From Firmicutes bacterium UBA3920 (GTDB lineage: Bacteria; Bacillota; Clostridia; Caldicoprobacterales; Xylanivirgaceae), in the NCBI GenBank assembly GCA_002386065.1, contig DGES01000120.1, forward strand, positions 63,567 through 92,845: a stretch of 29,279 bases of DNA. The letters are read 5' to 3'. The notes beneath the pieces were generated by a model. That model was not told the origin of the DNA and did not search any database. It saw only the letters and a list, made by a program, of their open reading frames with translations. Shown piece after piece: positions 7,661 to 15,541 of this stretch. The first letter of the stretch is position 1. Each line of letters begins with the position of its first letter. A program made the translations under genes and the position numbers.

Positions 7661-10045
7661 TTATCTCAGTTTAGCTTCTACTTTTTTCTCTAGAGTGTTT
7701 ATTATTCTCTCATGTATTATATCCACTTCTTTATCCTGTAGGGTTCTATCTGGTGCTCTATAGCTAAGTGAATATGCCATGCTTTTATAACCTTCAGGTA
7801 TCTGATCTCCCTCATATATATCAAATAATTCAACTGTCTCTAGCATATCTCCCCCTGATTCTTTAATTATATCATATATCTCGGCTGCTAAAACATCTTT
7901 TTTGACAACAATTGCAAGATCGCGTTCCACTGCTGGGAATTTAGGTAATCCCCTATAGTATTTCTGGGTATTTGATAGGTCAAGCATAGCATCTAAATCT
8001 ATTTCTGCCAACAATATTGGGATATTAAATCCATAGTTTTCTCTAATCTTTGGATGCACTTCACCTAAGATGCCAACTTCCATATGCTCTATCTTCATAG
8101 CAGCTGTTCTTCCAGGATGAAATGTAGGATCTGTAGTTACAGGAACAAATTTTGTCTTCTCAAAAAGGCCAAGTTCATGTAACATCAATTCAACTACGCC
8201 TTTAAGATTATAAAAATCCATATCATTACCATATATTCCTATAGAAAGTACTTGTCTTTCCTCTGGCAATTCCTTTAAAGGCAGTGACTTAGGTATAAAG
8301 ATCTTTCCTATCTCAAATAAACTACAACTCTCTACTTTTCTACTCTTATTTCGCGCTAATACCTCTAGCATACTAGACATAAGAGTAGTACGCATTATAC
8401 TTTGATCCTCGCCTAGTGGATTTAATATGGTAACTACTTCAGGCATCTCTTTACCTAGCATATCATATGCCTTAGGACTTATGAAAGAATAAGTTATAAT
8501 CTCATATAGTCCACTACCTATTAAAATATCTCTTACATAATCTATCTTTTTCTGTCGCTCTGTCTTCCTGCCTCTAGATACAGTACCATCCATAAGAGTT
8601 TTTGGTATATTGTCATAACCGTATATACGAGCAATCTCCTCTGCTATGTCTTCCATACCACTTATATCCTGCCTATACGTTGGAACTACTATATCTAGTA
8701 TATCATCCCTATGTCGAACACCAAAATTGAGTGATTTTAATATTTCAACCATATCATTTGGCGTTAGTTCCAAGCCTAATAGATTATTGATATCCATCCA
8801 TCTAACTTCCAACTCATATGGTTCAATATCTGAGTTTAATATATCTATTACACCATCAACAACATTACCTACACCTAACTCCTGGATAAGTTGAGCTGCT
8901 CTATCTATAGCTTCTCTAGGTAGATTTATATCTATTCCCTTCTCAAATCGTGTAGACGCCTCACTTCGAAGCCCTAATTCCTTAGATGTAAAGCGCACAC
9001 TCGGTCCATCAAATTTAGCACTTTCAAGTATTATACAATTTGTATCTTCAGTTATCTCAGTATTTGCACCACCCATAATACCAGCTAAACCTATTGGTCT
9101 ATTGGCATCGGCAATTACTAACATATTAGGTTTGAGTTCTCTATCTACATCATCAAGTGTTACAAGTGTTTCTCCCGCTTTAGCCCTTCTTACTACTATA
9201 GTCCTATCCTCCACCTTATCTAGATCAAAGGCATGCATAGGTTGCCCCATCTCTAGCATAACATAATTAGTTATGTCTACAATATTGTTTATAGGTCTTA
9301 TTCCTGAATTTATCAATCGCCTTTTCATCCACAATGGCGATTCACCTATTCTTATATTATTCACTACTCTAGCACAATATCTAGGACATAACTCTTTATC
9401 CTTAACTACTACTTTTGCTTCACTATATATATTTCCAGTACATGGTGAAAGTTCAATATTGGGAGGGCTTAGCGAAGAACCTATTGTAGTAGCGGCCTCT
9501 CTAGCAATACCTATTATGCTCAAACAATCTGGTCTATTGGGAGTTATCTCAAACTCTATTATTTCATCATTCAAAAGAAGTGCCTCTCGGATATCTATGC
9601 CTAGTGGATACTCCTCTCTCAATATGAGTATTCCATCTACTTCAGCTCCTTGATAATCTTGATCTGTGAGATCAAGTTCTTCACCGGAGCAGAGCATTCC
9701 TTCAGAGACCACTCCTCTCAGTTTACCCTTCTTAATCAAAACATCTCCAGGTAGATGAGCTCCATCTAGAGCTACAGGAACTAGATCTCCATTTGAAATG
9801 TTTGGTGCACCTGTTACCACTTGAATAATCCTATCTCCTATATCTACCTTACATATTACTAATCTATCCGCATTAGGGTGTTTTTCAATGGTAAGTATCT
9901 TTCCTACTACTACTCCTTCTATATCTTCACCCACTCGGATCACTGTCTCTACATTTGAACCAGTCATTGTCATACGATCACATAATTCCTCAGTAGATAC
10001 ATCTATATGAACATATTCTTTAAGCCAGCTTAAAGGTACTAACAT
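7661..10045 (-). CDS. pheT: Phenylalanine-tRNA ligase beta subunit
   Basis: Large subunit of the (alpha-beta)2 enzyme that charges tRNA-Phe. At 794 residues it matches the usual bacterial length. Domains in order: a tRNA-binding OB fold at about 40-150 (GVVVGKIL, HPNADRL, VVTGAPN), the B3/B4 editing region at about 205-385, B5 at about 405-480, the catalytic-like core to about 680, and a C-terminal ferredoxin-fold anticodon-binding domain at about 700-793 (YRGLPKFPAVERDLAI). The ATG is preceded by AAGGAGGAG at good spacing. It lies 15 bases after pheS and is controlled with it by the upstream T-box. No clear terminator is seen before zapA. Confidence 0.97.
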   Translation of the reverse strand: MLVPLSWLKEYVHIDVSTEELCDRMTMTGSNVETVIRVGEDIEGVVVGKILTIEKHPNADRLVICKVDIGDRIIQVVTGAPNISNGDLVPVALDGAHLPGDVLIKKGKLRGVVSEGMLCSGEELDLTDQDYQGAEVDGILILREEYPLGIDIREALLLNDEIIEFEITPNRPDCLSIIGIAREAATTIGSSLSPPNIELSPCTGNIYSEAKVVVKDKELCPRYCARVVNNIRIGESPLWMKRRLINSGIRPINNIVDITNYVMLEMGQPMHAFDLDKVEDRTIVVRRAKAGETLVTLDDVDRELKPNMLVIADANRPIGLAGIMGGANTEITEDTNCIILESAKFDGPSVRFTSKELGLRSEASTRFEKGIDINLPREAIDRAAQLIQELGVGNVVDGVIDILNSDIEPYELEVRWMDINNLLGLELTPNDMVEILKSLNFGVRHRDDILDIVVPTYRQDISGMEDIAEEIARIYGYDNIPKTLMDGTVSRGRKTERQKKIDYVRDILIGSGLYEIITYSFISPKAYDMLGKEMPEVVTILNPLGEDQSIMRTTLMSSMLEVLARNKSRKVESCSLFEIGKIFIPKSLPLKELPEERQVLSIGIYGNDMDFYNLKGVVELMLHELGLFEKTKFVPVTTDPTFHPGRTAAMKIEHMEVGILGEVHPKIRENYGFNIPILLAEIDLDAMLDLSNTQKYYRGLPKFPAVERDLAIVVKKDVLAAEIYDIIKESGGDMLETVELFDIYEGDQIPEGYKSMAYSLSYRAPDRTLQDKEVDIIHERIINTLEKKVEAKLR

Positions 10046-10060
10046 AAACTCTACTCCTCC

Positions 10061-11080
10061 TTAGAATTGTCTTAAAAATCTTATATCGTTTTCGTATAAT
10101 AATCTTATATCGTCAATTCCATATTTTAGATTAGCTATTCTATCAAGTCCTAATCCAAATGCAAAACCACTATATCTATCAGGATCTATCCCACCATATT
10201 TAAGCACATTTGGATGGACCATTCCAGCACCTAATATTTCAATCCATCCCGTATCAGAACATACTCTACAGCCTTTTCCCCCACATGTTACACAAGTAGC
10301 ATCTACTTCCATACTAGGTTCTGTAAATGGGAAATAGTGTGGCCTAAACTTCGTCTGTGTCCGTTCTCCAAATAGTTCTTTTACAAATACATCTAATACC
10401 CCTTTTAAATCCGCCATTGTAATATTCTCATCTACTACTAAACCTTCTATCTGATGGAATATTGGTGAATGGGTAGCATCTACATCATCAGACCTATACA
10501 CTCTACCTGGTACTATTATCTTTATAGGGGGATCTTTTTCCTCCATGGTTCTCACCTGCACAGGTGAAGTATGAGTTCTTAAAAGTATCTCGTCTGTTAT
10601 ATAAAATGTATCTTGTACATCCCGCGATGGATGGCTCTCTGGTATGTTAAGCGCCTCAAAATTATAATACTCAAGTTCTACATCAGGACCTTCTACAACT
10701 TCAAAACCCATACCTATGAATATAGCTGCAATTTCGTTACATACAGAAGTAAGAGGATGAAGATTACCCCTCTCTATCTTTTTCCCTGGAACAGTTACAT
10801 CGATTGTTTCTTCCCTTAATCTGTACTCTAAAAGTTTTTCTTCTAGCTCTTTCCTGCGTTTATCTAATTGGACCTGTATTAAGGTTCGCACTTCATTAGC
10901 TAACCTTCCCATAATTGGCCTCTCTTCAGCAGGCAAATCACCCATACCCCTAAGTATCCTAGTCAATTCCCCTTTTTTTCCCAAATACTTAAGACGTAGA
11001 CGCTCTAGATGTTCTAAGTCTTTTACCTTGGAAATATTCTCAATTGCCTCATCTCTTATCTTCTCCAAATTATGACGCAT
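10061..11080 (-). CDS. pheS: Phenylalanine-tRNA ligase alpha subunit
   Basis: Catalytic subunit of phenylalanyl-tRNA synthetase; it activates phenylalanine with ATP and transfers it to tRNA-Phe. From the ATG at 11080 the protein is 339 residues, the standard length. An N-terminal coiled coil (about 1-90) is followed by class II motifs: motif 2 with YRSDDVDATHSPIFHQIEG, then FTEPSMEVD, and motif 3 GFAFGLGLDRI near the end. A CVTCGGKGCRVC cysteine cluster is seen, as in many bacterial PheS. The open frame extends 27 codons further upstream, but that part is the T-box terminator, while AAAGGAGAT lies at correct spacing before 11080, so this start is preferred. It forms an operon with pheT. Confidence 0.97.
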   Translation of the reverse strand: MRHNLEKIRDEAIENISKVKDLEHLERLRLKYLGKKGELTRILRGMGDLPAEERPIMGRLANEVRTLIQVQLDKRRKELEEKLLEYRLREETIDVTVPGKKIERGNLHPLTSVCNEIAAIFIGMGFEVVEGPDVELEYYNFEALNIPESHPSRDVQDTFYITDEILLRTHTSPVQVRTMEEKDPPIKIIVPGRVYRSDDVDATHSPIFHQIEGLVVDENITMADLKGVLDVFVKELFGERTQTKFRPHYFPFTEPSMEVDATCVTCGGKGCRVCSDTGWIEILGAGMVHPNVLKYGGIDPDRYSGFAFGLGLDRIANLKYGIDDIRLLYENDIRFLRQF

Positions 11081-11120
11081 ACCTATCTCCTTTCTTCCAT
11101 AACTTTTCTCTTCATACAAT

Positions 11121-11158
11121 AAAAAAACCTTCGTCCAAAAACAAGATTGGGACGAAGG
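11121..11158 (-). terminator. Conditional terminator of the pheST T-box
   Basis: On the minus strand CCTTCGTCC (11150-11158) pairs with GGACGAAGG (11128-11136), followed by seven T's (11121-11127). The upstream arm overlaps the 3' arm of the T-box antiterminator, so the two structures exclude each other. Confidence 0.92.
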
Positions 11159-11371
11159 CATTACTACGCGTTACCACCCTAATTTGTCCTCGTGTATATA
11201 CACAAGAACCACTCATCAAGTCATAACCGTACTTATACGGTGGAGCCTACTTAAATTTCAACTCCAAGCTCCGAAGCGAACTTCCATCTTATGCCTATAG
11301 AAGTGCTTTCAGCCGATGACACTCCCTCTCTCAATAGACAGTCTAAAGATGTACTCCTCTTCTTCATAGCC
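11121..11371 (-). ncRNA. T-box riboswitch, phenylalanine (UUC specifier)
   Basis: Leader RNA that senses uncharged tRNA-Phe and lets transcription continue into pheST. Seen directly: the T-box core AGGGTGGTAACGCG at 11167-11180 (minus strand); stem I base GCTATGAAG (11362-11370) pairing with CTTCGGAGC (11268-11276), with one internal A/G mismatch; the AGTA side of the loop-E motif at 11352-11355; the upper helix CATCTT (11346-11351) with AAGATG (11285-11290); then GAAG and the specifier codon TTC at 11278-11280. Stem III is CCGTA/TACGG near 11227-11240. The specifier is a Phe codon, which agrees with pheST downstream. The 5' end abuts the stop codon of the YqzL-like gene. Confidence 0.95.
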
Positions 11372-11461
11372 TTAATGCAGTATTTTTACCTTTTTATATA
11401 AAATATATGCAGTAATAGAACCCGTTTTCTCAAATAAGTCCCACAATAACTCCTCTATCAT
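11372..11461 (-). CDS. YqzL-like small protein, 29 residues
   Basis: A short gene not found by length-based calling. ATG at 11459-11461 (plus CAT) opens a frame of 29 codons ending in TAA. The protein shows the pattern I recall for YqzL-like proteins: a Trp (7), Phe (10), Thr-Gly (13-14), Ile (16), Tyr (19), Leu (21) and Tyr-Lys (22-23), as in WDLFEKTGSI and AYILYKK. The Bacillus relative sits near era/recO and has no assigned function. AAGGAG lies at 11473-11478, eleven bases upstream, slightly far but usable. A good promoter lies about 30 bases further up. The stop touches the first base pairs of the T-box, so the gene would be translated before the attenuator and made regardless of tRNA-Phe charging. 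Identity rests on recalled motifs, not a search. Confidence 0.72.
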   Translation of the reverse strand: MIEELLWDLFEKTGSITAYILYKKVKILH

Positions 11462-11500
11462 AGCGCCCACAGCTCCTTAAGCAGGCAATTTTATAAATTT

Positions 11501-11529
11501 ATTATAACACACAGACATTATATATGCAA
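11501..11529 (-). promoter_or_regulatory. Promoter of the yqzL-like/pheST transcript
   Basis: Minus-strand TTGCAT (11524-11529) and a perfect TATAAT (11501-11506) are 17 bases apart. Transcription from about 11494 would include the YqzL-like gene and the T-box. I saw no better promoter closer to the T-box. Confidence 0.75.
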
Positions 11530-11702
11530 TAAAGTAAAAATTTAAATCCCCTATTTTTTGTAGATAAGTCAAACATATGTGACACAGACCTCTGAAATTT
11601 TCCACTGAAGAACGCTATAGGTTTTAAGAATTACTAATAATTATTTTGTCAAGGAGGAAAGCATAGCGAGCCTTGATTAAATAGTTTCTAATTATATGCA
11701 AA
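11530..11702. other. Gene-free stretch with an imperfect inverted repeat
   Basis: Part of the 373-base gap between the YqzL-like gene and eno. It holds no credible gene. TCAAGG at 11649-11654 pairs with CCTTGA at 11671-11676 around a 16-base loop, and the flanking AT-rich sequences extend the symmetry with mismatches to about 22 bases on each side. The segment around 11580-11625 (GACACAGACCTCTGAAATTT and onward) has an unremarkable composition but resembles nothing else in the window. It could be a degraded mobile-element end or an unrecognised RNA; neither is shown. Confidence 0.35.
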
Positions 11703-11735
11703 AGAGCCTGCTTCTAAATTAGCTAAACAGGCTCT
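11700..11735 (-). terminator. Terminator of the glycolytic operon
   Basis: AGAGCCTG (11703-11710) pairs with CAGGCTCT (11728-11735). On the minus strand the stem is followed by a short T-run. It lies about 100 bases after the eno stop. Confidence 0.82.
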
Positions 11736-11834
11736 CTTAAATATGGCTAGATACCATTCATTGTAGAATAAGTCTCGTAAAATTATCCCCTTTAATAACA
11801 AAATTCTTTTATTGAACTCGAATACTTTTATAGA

Positions 11835-13130
11835 TTACTTGTTTTTAAGATTAAACCAAGCATCAAGTCCTGGATAGATAGCCATATCACCAAGCTCTTC
11901 TTCTATACGAAGGAGTTGATTATATTTTGCAACCCTGTCTGTCCTAGAAGGCGCACCAGTCTTTATTTGACCTGCATTCATGGCCACAACCAAATCAGCA
12001 ATTGTAGTATCCTCAGTCTCTCCAGATCTATGAGACACAACTGCCGTATAGTTTGCCCTGTTAGCCATCTCAATTGCATCGATAGTTTCAGTAAGTGTAC
12101 CTATCTGATTTACCTTTATGAGTATAGAATTTGCAGAGCCAAGTTCAATTCCTTTTTTAAGTCTCTTAGTATTTGTAACAAATAGGTCATCGCCTACTAT
12201 CTGAATCTTATCACCAAGTCTCTCGTTAAGCTTTTTCCAACCATCCCAATCCTCTTCAGCTAATCCGTCTTCCAATGAAATGATTGGATATTTATCTACG
12301 AGACCTGCATAATAGTCAATAAGTTCATCTACAGTTCTTACAACGCCTTCACCAGGGAAGTAGTATTTTCCATCTTCTTCATTGTATAACTCAGTTGCAG
12401 CAGCATCTATGGCTATTCTAATATCATCTCCTGGCTTATAGCCTGCCTTTTCAACTGCCTCTAGTATAACCTCTATTGCCTCTTCATTTGTCTTTAGATT
12501 AGGTGCAAATCCACCTTCATCACCAACGGCAGTGCTATAACCCTTATCTGAAAGAACTTTCTTTAAGCTATGGAAAACCTCTGCACACATGCGAAGTGCT
12601 TCTCTAAATGAAGTAGCTCCCACTGGCATCACCATAAACTCTTGAATGTCTACAGTGTTATCTGCATGCTCACCACCATTGAGTATATTCATCATAGGTA
12701 CAGGAAGCGTCTTGGCGTTTGCTCCACCTATATACTTATATAGCGGCATTCCAAACTGATTTGCTGCTGCCTTTGCAACTGCTAAGGATACGCCAAGTAT
12801 TGCATTGGCACCGAGTTTAGCCTTATTATGGGTGCCATCAAGCTCAATCATAAGCTTATCTATTGCCACTTGATCTAGTGCATCCATGCCAATTATCTCG
12901 TTTGCTATTATATTATTTACATTATCTACTGCCTTGAGTACTCCTTTACCTCCATATCTTTTCTTGTCACCGTCTCTTAATTCAACTGCTTCAAATGCTC
13001 CTGTAGACGCACCAGATGGTACAGCTGCTCTACCCATAGCGCCTCCATCCAATAACACATCTACCTCTACAGTAGGATTGCCCCTTGAATCAAGTATTTC
13101 TCTGGCTAATACGTCTATTATAGTTGTCAT
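11835..13130 (-). CDS. eno: Enolase
   Basis: Converts 2-phosphoglycerate to phosphoenolpyruvate; cytoplasmic, Mg2+-dependent. From ATG at 13130 it has 431 residues, the family size. The N-terminal signature AREILDSRGNPTVEVDV is present, with AVGDEGGFAPNL in the middle (general-acid glutamates), SLEDGLAEEDW and GDDLFVTN for metal binding, the catalytic Lys in ILIKVNQIGTLTET, and SHRSGETEDTTIADL near the end. An upstream in-frame ATG at 13148 lies inside the ribosome binding site AAAGGAG that serves the 13130 ATG, so the later start is chosen. It is the last gene of the cggR operon, 14 bases after gpmI. Confidence 0.97.
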   Translation of the reverse strand: MTTIIDVLAREILDSRGNPTVEVDVLLDGGAMGRAAVPSGASTGAFEAVELRDGDKKRYGGKGVLKAVDNVNNIIANEIIGMDALDQVAIDKLMIELDGTHNKAKLGANAILGVSLAVAKAAANQFGMPLYKYIGGANAKTLPVPMMNILNGGEHADNTVDIQEFMVMPVGATSFREALRMCAEVFHSLKKVLSDKGYSTAVGDEGGFAPNLKTNEEAIEVILEAVEKAGYKPGDDIRIAIDAAATELYNEEDGKYYFPGEGVVRTVDELIDYYAGLVDKYPIISLEDGLAEEDWDGWKKLNERLGDKIQIVGDDLFVTNTKRLKKGIELGSANSILIKVNQIGTLTETIDAIEMANRANYTAVVSHRSGETEDTTIADLVVAMNAGQIKTGAPSRTDRVAKYNQLLRIEEELGDMAIYPGLDAWFNLKNK

Positions 13131-13144
13131 GTATATCTCTCCTT

Positions 13145-14692
13145 TCATCTCTCTAAAAGAGTTTCACCTGTCATCTCAGCAGGTTTCTCTATTCCCATAA
13201 GATCTAACATAGTAGGAGCTATATCAGCTAGCCTACCTCCTTCTCTCAACTTTATTCCCTTCAAATCCTCAGCCACCAATATGAATGGCACAGGATTTGA
13301 TGTGTGGGCAGTATGTGGCTCACCTGTCTCATAATCTAACATCTGTTCAGCATTACCATGATCTGCAGTTACAAGTACCCTACCTCCTGCCCTCAAAATT
13401 GCATCTACAGTACGTCCAACACATTCATCCACTGCCTCTACTGCTTTGATAGCCGCATCCATAATTCCAGTATGTCCTACCATATCACAGTTTGCATAAT
13501 TTAATATTATCACATCATATTTGCCAGATTCAATGCGCTCTATAACCTCATCAGTAACTTCATAGGCACTCATCTCTGGCTTTAAATCGTAAGTTGCAAC
13601 CTTAGGAGAAGGTATAAGTACCCTATCTTCTCCTTTATTTGGATGTTCTACACCACCATTAAAGAAAAACGTAACATGAGCATATTTTTCGGTTTCTGCA
13701 ATCCTGAGCTGTTTTAATCCGTGTTTACTTATATATTCACCAAATGTATTTATGAGGTGTTCAGGTTCATACGCCACATGTATATTTTTAAACTCCTCAT
13801 CATATTGAGTCATGGATACAAAATACACAGGAAAATAACCCTTAGGTCTATCAAATCCATTAAAGTCTGGATCTATAAAACTGCTAGTAAGCTGCCTTGC
13901 CCTATCAGGTCGGAAATTAAAAAATATTATTGAGTCATTTTCACCTACGGTAGCTACTGGTTTTCCATTCTCTTTTATCACCGTAGGCTTTATAAATTCA
14001 TCATATACACCATCTCTATATGACTGTTCAACGGCTTGAACAGCACTATCTGCTTCTAACCCAACCCCTTCTACTAGGGCATCATATGCAAGTTTAGTTC
14101 TATCCCAACGCTTATCCCTATCCATGGCATAGTATCGCCCTGATACTGTGGCAATTTTCCCAAACTCCAACTCCTTTAGCTTTGCCTCTAGTTCCTCTAT
14201 ATAGCTTTTACCACTTGCAGGAGGAACATCCCTTCCATCCATAAAACAGTGGATATATACATCAGAAAGTCCACTTCTTTTCGCAAGTTCAACCAAAGCA
14301 TATAGATGTTCTATATGGCTGTGAACACCACCATCGGATACAAGACCTATAAGGTGCAGTTTAGAGTTTTTCTCTTTCACATTTCTAATTGCATCTAAAA
14401 GTACCTTATTCTCAAAAAAACTCCCATCTTCTATGGCTTTACTCACACGAGTGTAATCTTGATATACAATCCTACCTGCTCCTATATTCAAATGACCAAC
14501 TTCAGAATTGCCCATTTGTCCTTCAGGTAGTCCCACATCTAATCCACTGCTTTTTATTGATACGTAGGGATATGTGTCTTTTAAGCTATCTAAGTTAGGT
14601 GTATTCGCTTCATATATAGCATTTCCTTTTTTTCTAGGATTTAATCCAAAACCATCTAATATTATAAGTGCTGTTAAATCTTTCTTAGCCAT
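13145..14692 (-). CDS. gpmI: 2,3-bisphosphoglycerate-independent phosphoglycerate mutase
   Basis: Interconverts 3- and 2-phosphoglycerate through a phosphoserine intermediate, using Mn2+. The 515 residues match the iPGM family. LDGFGL near 12-17 supplies the first metal Asp (13); the phosphorylated Ser is Ser63 in GQMGNSEVGHLNIGAGR; SDGGVHSH and CFMDGRDVPP form the transferase domain; NYANCDMVGHTG and TADHGNAEQM supply the remaining metal ligands. It belongs to the alkaline phosphatase superfamily and is unrelated to cofactor-dependent GpmA. AGGAGG precedes the ATG by six bases. It sits nine bases after tpiA and 14 before eno, inside the glycolytic operon. Confidence 0.97.
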   Translation of the reverse strand: MAKKDLTALIILDGFGLNPRKKGNAIYEANTPNLDSLKDTYPYVSIKSSGLDVGLPEGQMGNSEVGHLNIGAGRIVYQDYTRVSKAIEDGSFFENKVLLDAIRNVKEKNSKLHLIGLVSDGGVHSHIEHLYALVELAKRSGLSDVYIHCFMDGRDVPPASGKSYIEELEAKLKELEFGKIATVSGRYYAMDRDKRWDRTKLAYDALVEGVGLEADSAVQAVEQSYRDGVYDEFIKPTVIKENGKPVATVGENDSIIFFNFRPDRARQLTSSFIDPDFNGFDRPKGYFPVYFVSMTQYDEEFKNIHVAYEPEHLINTFGEYISKHGLKQLRIAETEKYAHVTFFFNGGVEHPNKGEDRVLIPSPKVATYDLKPEMSAYEVTDEVIERIESGKYDVIILNYANCDMVGHTGIMDAAIKAVEAVDECVGRTVDAILRAGGRVLVTADHGNAEQMLDYETGEPHTAHTSNPVPFILVAEDLKGIKLREGGRLADIAPTMLDLMGIEKPAEMTGETLLER

Positions 14693-14701
14693 ATATTCCT
14701 C

Positions 14702-15448
14702 CTAGTAGTTTACAATCTTTGCAAAATCTTCGGCCGTCAAACTAGCACCGCCGATTAGCCCACCATCAATGTGAGGCATAGACATGAGTTCTTTTATATT
14801 AGCAGGTTTTACACTGCCACCATATTGAATGCGTACAGTTTCTGCCACGTCATCTCCATATACATTAGCTATAGCTTCTCGTATATAACCTATTACTTCA
14901 TTAGCATCTTCTGACGATGCTGTTTTTCCAGTTCCTATTGCCCATATAGGCTCATAAGCAATTATAATCTTCTTAGCATCTTCATCTGATACACCTTGAA
15001 GTGCTATCTTAGTCTGCATTTTGACTAATTCTTCAGTAACTCCTTGTTCACGCTGAGTTAGGGATTCACCAACACATATTATAGGTATAAGTCCATGTTT
15101 TAATGCAGCAAGTACCTTAGTATTTACCAATTCATCGGTTTCACCAAAATATTGTCGTCTTTCTGAATGTCCAATCAATACATACTTAACTTCAAGTTCT
15201 TTAAGCATTACAGGAGAAACCTCACCTGTGAATGCACCACTTTCTTCAAAATGCATATTTTGAGCACCAAGTTTAATATTAGTTCCTTCCACAGCCTCTC
15301 TAGCTGCAGGTAAACAAACAAAAGGAGGACACACAACAATCTCTACATCTGTGTCCTTTACAAGTGGTATTAATTTATGTATCAATTCCATCGTCTCCGA
15401 TGGTGTTTTGTTCATCTTCCAATTACCAGCAATTATTGGTCTTCGCAT
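14702..15448 (-). CDS. tpiA: Triosephosphate isomerase
   Basis: Interconverts dihydroxyacetone phosphate and glyceraldehyde 3-phosphate; a cytoplasmic TIM-barrel homodimer. The 248 residues match the family. Lys11 in AGNWKMN, His94 in LIGHSERR and catalytic Glu166 in YEPIWAIGTGK are all present, with the phosphate-binding GGSV and GGASL loops near the end. AAGGAG lies at good spacing before the ATG. A stable structured spacer separates it from pgk. Confidence 0.97.
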   Translation of the reverse strand: MRRPIIAGNWKMNKTPSETMELIHKLIPLVKDTDVEIVVCPPFVCLPAAREAVEGTNIKLGAQNMHFEESGAFTGEVSPVMLKELEVKYVLIGHSERRQYFGETDELVNTKVLAALKHGLIPIICVGESLTQREQGVTEELVKMQTKIALQGVSDEDAKKIIIAYEPIWAIGTGKTASSEDANEVIGYIREAIANVYGDDVAETVRIQYGGSVKPANIKELMSMPHIDGGLIGGASLTAEDFAKIVNY

Positions 15449-15468
15449 ATATAACTCTCCTTACACAT

Positions 15469-15511
15469 CCCAGTGTTCCGCCCAGGGACTCCCCTAGGCG
15501 GTAAATCTGGG
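15469..15511 (-). other. GC-rich nested hairpin between pgk and tpiA
   Basis: Outer arms CCCAG (15469-15473) and CTGGG (15507-15511) enclose an inner stem CCGCC/GGCGG extended by AGGG/CCCT across one mismatch, with a four-base loop. No T-run follows on either strand, so it is not a simple terminator. A role as an mRNA processing or stabilising element within the operon is plausible but inferred. Confidence 0.6.
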
Positions 15512-15541
15512 TAATCTATATTAAAAATTTAGGGGGCAAAT

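Noticed and set aside
11081..11161. N-terminal extension of pheS (27 codons)
   Set aside because: It is the T-box terminator, and a strong ribosome binding site sits at correct spacing before 11080.
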